A DNA stretch of 64,000 bases, taken from NCBI GenBank assembly GCA_948567375.1, contig OX419757.1, forward strand, positions 72,602,001-72,666,000, written 5' to 3'. Shown here in pieces: positions 58,901-64,000 of the stretch. This DNA comes from Lunularia cruciata (Eukaryota; Streptophyta; Marchantiopsida; Lunulariales; Lunulariaceae). The position numbers and the translations under genes were made by a program. The notes beneath the pieces were generated by a model, which was given only the letters and a program-made list of their open reading frames with translations, was not told the origin of the DNA and did not search any database. The first letter of the stretch is position 1; each line of letters starts with the position of its first letter.

Positions 58901-60674
58901 AGCCTGATCGAAACCTCCTGGCAGAATGTTGAGCAACAGACCGAACATCAAATCCAGCTACAGGGAGACTGTGACACAAATGATTGAATGGATTGTGGAG
59001 TCAATGTAGACCTTCAAATACCCGTCAACTGCCATAAGTCATATGTTCTTAACATCTAAGCACCTGACGGCGCGTTAATGTTTCTCGGATTCTGGAGGAC
59101 AATTATTTCCTAGTTATTCTCTCACGCAGGAACTTATACTAACATGATTGGAACTGAGACGGTGTGTATATATCATTTACTTCATCAACAATCACTCCTT
59201 CTGTCAATCTTACGACAACATATGACAGACAGGTGTAAGTCCTCATCTTTGTATACAGCTAACCGAGTGCCGTATTTATACACATCGCCCTATCAGCCTA
59301 AGCAAAACAGATTGTCAGCATCAAGTTCTCGTGTTAATGATGGCACCCATCTCGCATCTAACACCTAAGTCGATAGATTTCTGATTTACTTAACACGAAC
59401 GACTTTTCTGACGGGTTGCAGACGACATCCATTAGCCTTCATTAGGGGTTTCAGTCTATAGATCGGAGATCAATTGATAGATACGTTCCGATTTCCCTAT
59501 CCGACGATCCATTGCTACTAAAGATTTTATGAGGGGCTCAATATTGTCTGTGTGGCTATTTATTAGGCATTCCATGAATTTCACGCGTACATACAGCACT
59601 CTTTGATCTGATAACTCCTTCGGTACCACCTTGGAATCTAGTGTATTGACTCTTACTAAGTTGATAAACTTTATATACACTAACTGAGTAGAGGACTTTC
59701 TACATTGTGGAGACCCCTTTTGTTACGATCAAATAGACTGGTACCCACTTGTTTACCTTTAGGTACGAGATGATCATATATGATTCTCTATCCCACATCA
59801 AAAATCCAGAGAGTTCCAAGGACCCTTGCCATGTTGGTTTTCTAGCCTTTACATCGATGTATTGCATCTTGAAAAGGGACCAATGTTTCGATGAGAATCA
59901 GACATCCCACCATTGAGCGATTCAGAAATAATAGCCATGGAGTGCGTTCCATATACACATCTGCTTCTAACGGTGGATTTGAAGATATAGAATAATCTAA
60001 TAATTTGATTTTCTGTTTTGACTTTATGTACGGAAATATGTGGATAGAGATTTATGTTATGATTTTATTGCATAACTTAACATTACAACAAGAAGTCGAT
60101 GAACATGTAACTAACGAATGAAAGAAACCACGAAAGTTTAATAAGTTTGCTTTACAAGCCTAATGAGCCTAAAATCCAACGTTCATTTGCTCCTTTCATT
60201 ATATCTCTAGCTAAGTAATCCGTTCTGTTTCAGTCATGAATTGCCACCTTACAGGTATGATAAGACGCTTTAGATTTTTCCAAACATAGTCTCATATAGA
60301 GTATGAAAGGAGGATGTGGCACGAAGTTGAAGCAGATGTAACGGCAAGCAGGAGCACTGGCGATTTTTATTCCAAGGAGAAGGATCTCGAGGATCAGATG
60401 TAATAGCATGTTCCTACCATATCAGAACGTCGGTGCATGTTGTTAGGGAGAATCGGTGCCAGCCTTCTTTCTGTAGATTTTGTTTCTCATTGGGCCCACG
60501 CTCTACGCATCTCGCTGCAATTAAGTGTTCGACGACTCCGTCGCCGAACACTCGCTTGTTCAGTTTAGTTTATCATTTGCTGGTAGTGTAGTACTCGTAA
60601 TCCACAAGTTGCGCTTCCTGGCTAATGCTGTACTGTCATTTTCTACAAAGCTGCTTAGGCATGGCAAGATCAGG
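55986..60674. other. host DNA, no gene confirmed
   Basis: No element of the nest extends here. Sequence composition is balanced. The best coding candidate is 58670-58987 (see separate entry). A minus frame at 57725-58108 (127 codons, basic) has no recognised motif and overlaps a plus frame of equal quality. A TA dinucleotide run lies at about 56108-56130. Confidence 0.45.
58670..58987 (+). CDS. hypothetical 105-residue ORF or last exon
   Basis: Open from ATG 58670 to TGA 58987. The product is acidic (DIEDEVDIRTDSE near residue 58) and Gln-rich at the end. No known domain. A TGCAG just before GGAGCAGAC at about 58686 could be a splice acceptor, so this may be the last exon of a longer gene. 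Weak evidence: length is only moderately above chance. Confidence 0.2.
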   Translation: MTCTVQGADLSARIFLEVSREVAAFYRPGKFVLRDEKLLPAVEENLGPTQNPLNYSDIEDEVDIRTDSEFCTLQSQVSLIETSWQNVEQQTEHQIQLQGDCDTND

Positions 60675-60850
60675 CAAAGAGTATACCCTGAGGTAAAGCA
60701 AAAGAAAGAGAAGGAACCGCAAGGAAAACACGGAGATGGGAAGACCCCCATCAAGCCGTACAAGAGAGATACAAAATCAAGCCGTACAAAGGAGAGGCAA
60801 AATGGGGCTAGCCCCCAATCGTATCGAAGCAAAAGCAAGGGATATACTTT
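60675..60850 (-). mobile_element. F3: isolated F-family 3' tail, minus strand
   Basis: The plus strand shows the reverse complement of the F tail: GGGAAGACCCCCATCAAGCC, TACAAGAGAGATACAAA, then a second CAAGCCGTACAAAGGAGAGG and GGGGCTAGCCCCCAAT. The tail core is duplicated here. The open plus frame 60525-60857 runs antisense through it and is not a gene. Confidence 0.7.
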
Positions 60851-60984
60851 GAAGTAGACTACTCCGTTGAAAATCTTGGCTCCTCGCCGATGACAATTAC
60901 ACAAATGCAATACGCTAGATCTCGTGAAGTGTTGGTGACAGTTAATTTATATCTCTCCCTCCCTAGGGGTAGATATATATACTC

Positions 60985-61150
60985 ACCTCCTTAGGTGCGG
61001 CAGGGCAGATTTCTCATATAGACTCTATTGGAGCTTGGTCTCATGTTATCTTTTCTTCTCTCCCTTGTACGGCTTGAAGGGGTCTTTCCACCCTTCGTTT
61101 CTCCTGCGCGGTCGCCTTTCTTCGCTCTTTAGGCAAGAAAGAACAAAAGG
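60985..61150 (+). mobile_element. F4: isolated F-family 3' tail, plus strand
   Basis: GGCAGATTTCTCATATAGAC, TCTCCCTTGTACGGCTTGAA and TCTCCTGCGCGGTCGCC match the F1 tail (7440-7580) with higher GC, so it is less decayed. It faces away from F3, about 140 bp apart. Confidence 0.7.
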
Positions 61151-63150
61151 CTGGAATTTCTTACATAGCAAGAGTACATTAAACACAGCGTGTACAACGT
61201 ATGAAGCTATGATATTTGAGACACCGTACCCTCAATCAGTGGTAAGTTCCGTTTAACGGATTTAACCTGTGTTTAAGTAGCATTAACTCCAGCTTGACAA
61301 CTGTCGGAATTGGTGAGCGTTTTGACTAAGTCATCGTTTCAACTCCCGTTCACCTTAATGAGTCTAGCTCCTATTATGTCAAGGTGGGGATTCCGTTACT
61401 TTTGGATTCATGGTGAAGTCCAATTTAGTGCGATGTTCAGGGAAAGGACCAACAGCTATAAAGACTCGCGTTTGAATGGCATCGATATCAGTGAGAGAAA
61501 ACGCCTGGATGTGAGAACTTCGTTCTATCAAGGTACCCTGAGTACCCCTGATGAAGGGTGCCTTGATTTCGTAAGACAGGACAATGTTGTATCCTCGTAT
61601 CCTGGGATACTACAATCAGTAAGTTTGATAACCTCTCTTGTCGATACCAGTTTATCATTAGTTTCGGTACTCGCACTGCAAGCTAGGTGCGCCGAGATAT
61701 TCTCGTAATCAAACCCCCAATATCGTGTGATGAAGGATTAACTTACCGATCAAACAAACCGCACTGGAAGCTGCAGTTGATCTCTCCGAGCTTCTTGGCA
61801 GAATCATGGAGGCTAAGATCTGATGTGTACCAAAGCTAGCTTCGTTTTCAAACGTTTTTATATAAAAAGAGTTTAAAGACTATGAAGAAATGCAGATGAT
61901 CTCCGGGAATCCAGATATGCTTCACCGTAAATAGTCACAATGTTAAAATGAGACGATTTCTTGTAGTGTGTTAACTACAGCAAATCTTGTGGTACATACA
62001 CCCCGGTGGTCTAAAAGAACAAGACGATAAACTTCGCAATAGAATCGACAGAAATCCAATTATTACACGAATGACGTGACCTCGAGGTTGAACATTTTCG
62101 TTCAAAAATACGTGATCGACCTTAGATTCTGTTCACGTGGTCCATGGTGAAAATTCCTGGTACCTGTTTTGAAGACCGCCCTCCTAAATTTTGGTCACAG
62201 ATATATCATCACTTCCATTTAAGATTATGCCAGAACTCAGTCCTTAAATATGGTTTTTCTGACCGTATCTCTTCCGATGTTGAAACGAAAAGCTCATGGG
62301 CAAGACAGAACGCAGGACATCCCATCGACTCGCAAAGTCAAAGCAAAAGTGAACCCAAATCATTAATCTTAACCTGAGAGGGGATGGGATCTTCCCCGTT
62401 CAATCCATTTTCCTATGCAATTCCTACGCATGGAGCTTGGCAGGGAAGTTCGTCTTCCGCGCGGCATCGAAGCCTACATTCATAGTCTGCAGCAAACGGA
62501 TATGGACTTCAGAGGTACTTTTGGGGGCAGGAACGAAAAGGGGACGCTGCCTTTAACACTTCTGCACCATCTAGAATTTATCATGTGTCTTGGCCGGAGA
62601 TCATCTATCTAACACATCCAAAGGCGTGGCATACATTTGAGAGGGCACATGAGTCAATCAGATATCAAGGCACCCGACCGTGAAGAACAATCAGGGTCTT
62701 GATACCTGGTGACTTTGCCACTAAGAAAATGAATAGGAGACAAATTTGGTTCTGCAGGCTGAAGAGTTGACATCATCAATCGTCGGCAGAGCCAATGTTA
62801 AGAAATCCGCAAGTCCACAGCGGTGAATATCGTGTTTCCACGACATGGTGTCAGAAGTTGCTCATCCAGCCGACTAGAGCAGTTTCTTAGTAAGACACTT
62901 CAAAGGAATCCTGAGGCAGACACTTAGCGAGCCGACTCAATCAGTTTCTTAGTAGGACACTTCAAAGGAATCCCTTGTAACTTGTAGCGTAGGATTGATA
63001 GCAGGAATTCATGAGAGCAATCAATCTCCTGGGACATTCTGTATCCCAATTCTATCTTTCAGTCTATTTTCAACCGCAACAGTTTACGAGAATCTGAAAT
63101 AAGGAACAAAAACGTGTGCGAGTGCTAAATGAACTCGAGCACTACGGGTG
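61151..63150. other. host DNA, no gene confirmed
   Basis: A plus frame at 61310-61708 is open for 132 codons (first ATG within it about 61358) but has no recognised domain. 62415-62612 and 62144-62377 are short and featureless. A 62-bp tandem duplication is listed separately. Confidence 0.4.
62870..62974. repeat. 62-bp tandem duplication
   Basis: CCGACTxxxxCAGTTTCTTAGTA(A/G)GACACTTCAAAGGAATCC starts at 62870 and again at 62932. The second unit is incomplete after 62974. Confidence 0.8.
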
Positions 63151-64000
63151 ATGAATTCCAAAAGATGGATTGAACTTGAAGACTTTGATATTGCAAGACA
63201 CTCGTCGTCTTTTGATTTTGGGGCTGCACCGGCTCTTCGAAATTCTCACCGTCTTCACCAAAATGCACCATGTTCCAACTGTAAAGGGGCCTTTGCTCGG
63301 GCCTTCGTTTATCAATCAAAATTGAAGAGCAAACATTACCGCAATCGATTATTTGAAAGGAGTGAGGAACCCAACCATCGGAAACTATCCACTGGCGTTT
63401 TGGCGTCTCATGCTTTGAAATATAGGAGCGAGTTCGTGTAAGTGATATTTTGTGCTTGTTTGGATTTCTCAAGTCCTCAGGAAATTAGCTGTAAAGAACA
63501 CCTTCAGTTCATGCACCTCCTGTTTTCTGTTTCCAGTTGTATCTCTGTACTGCTGTACCACTGGAAGCATATGGGTGAGGCTGGCCGTGGTCTCGTGCAA
63601 TATTAGCTCTAGTCAAGGGCTAGAGTACGCATGGTTCAAATTTCATGAGTTATGTAACTCTAGACAGATGGCGGAGTGACATCTCACTACTGATGAATTA
63701 AACCGGTAAGACCAGAACTTCAGTTGAATCGAGGTGATATTTTTCATCAGAGGGTTATACCAACGACTTGTACACGTGTTTGTGAAGGTTGCAAATTTAG
63801 GGATATGGTCGTTTGGTGCAATTACTCCTGTTCAGAGTGTTGCTTCCACCTTGTCTCCCTCCTCTCAGAAACCGGTCTCTCTTAAAGTGGTGGGCACCCA
63901 TCAGACAATCATCACGTCATCTTCGTACAATTTCGATGTTTTGAGGAACAGGTTTCTGAAAGTGTTGGACTTGGAAGAATGGTACACTAAGGAAGGACTG
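63151..64000 (+). CDS. unrecognised spliced host gene, 5' part (runs off the right edge)
   Basis: Exon 1 runs from ATG 63151 to 63437 (95 codons plus two bases) and ends at a perfect donor, GTAAGT (63438-63443). Intron 63438-63750 ends TTTTCATCAG. Exon 2 starts at 63751, restores the frame through a Val codon and stays open to the window end. The protein begins MNSKRWIELEDFDIAR, is Ser/Arg/His-rich in the first 90 residues with few acidic residues (possible organelle targeting), then has VANLGIWSFGAITPVQSV and THQTIITSSSYNFDVLRNRF followed by VLDLEEWYTKEGL. I do not recognise the family. An earlier exon is possible. A minus frame (63125-63472) overlaps exon 1 but has no splice support. Confidence 0.5.

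Noticed and set aside
60525-60857. 110-codon plus-strand frame as a gene
   Set aside because: It runs antisense through the F3 tail repeat, which recurs as untranslated sequence elsewhere.
1-64000. tRNA, rRNA or other structured RNA genes
   Set aside because: No tRNA cloverleaf with A/B boxes or rRNA block was seen; the tRNA-like matches are the primer binding sites of the retroelements.

Overview
This is a plant nuclear window, most likely from a moss or another seedless land plant. The grounds are a GT..AG-spliced gene at the right edge, plant-type Ty3/gypsy elements, and retroelement families whose protein motifs I associate with bryophytes and charophytes; the species cannot be fixed from the sequence. 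Almost everything between about 4.2 and 56 kb is a dense nest of decayed transposable elements, nearly all on the minus strand. The two flanks (1-4.2 kb and 56-64 kb) look like ordinary host DNA with little recognisable coding sequence.

Layout. 1-4240: host DNA with one coding-like open stretch (351-701). 4250-7590: F1, a plus-strand non-LTR retrotransposon with reverse transcriptase followed by a CCHC/restriction-like-endonuclease tail. 7955-54327: two copies (B1, B2) of a large minus-strand Ty3/gypsy element joined as LTR-internal-LTR-internal-LTR, sharing the middle LTR (32487-34422). B1 is interrupted by D1 (12641-18189, gypsy), E1 (20318-27930, gypsy, the most intact) and G (29344-32488, a terminal-inverted-repeat element holding a ~102-bp tandem array). 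B2 is interrupted by C (35805-39627, unclassified, TSD ACCAT), and by E2 with D2 nested inside it; one large deletion appears to have fused B2 reverse transcriptase directly to D2. 54395-55985: F2, a 5'-truncated minus-strand copy of the F family. 55986-64000: host DNA with two short F tails (60.7-61.15 kb) in inverted orientation and a spliced gene that runs off the right edge.

The most interesting content is in B1. Between its retropepsin (DSG at 19610-19618) and reverse transcriptase it encodes a cytosine-5 DNA methyltransferase. I read motif I (18884-18911), motif IV with Pro-Cys-Gln (18630-18650), motif VI with Glu-Asn-Val (18486-18518), a motif VIII region, and motifs IX/X (12400-12540). 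D1 inserted between the motif VIII and motif IX parts. A retroelement that carries its own DNA methyltransferase is rare; from memory it has been reported in charophyte algae and dinoflagellates. Other points of note are perfect heat-shock-element arrays upstream of the TATA box in the D LTRs, a 100-bp palindrome duplicating the D1 LTR promoter, an extra zinc-finger ORF ahead of gag in the E family, and an R2-type endonuclease on a plant non-LTR element.

None of the elements looks able to act on its own. Stops and lost catalytic residues are mostly C-to-T or G-to-A changes, as expected for old, methylated transposon DNA. Coordinates of decayed domains are approximate; LTR, TSD and motif coordinates were read base by base.
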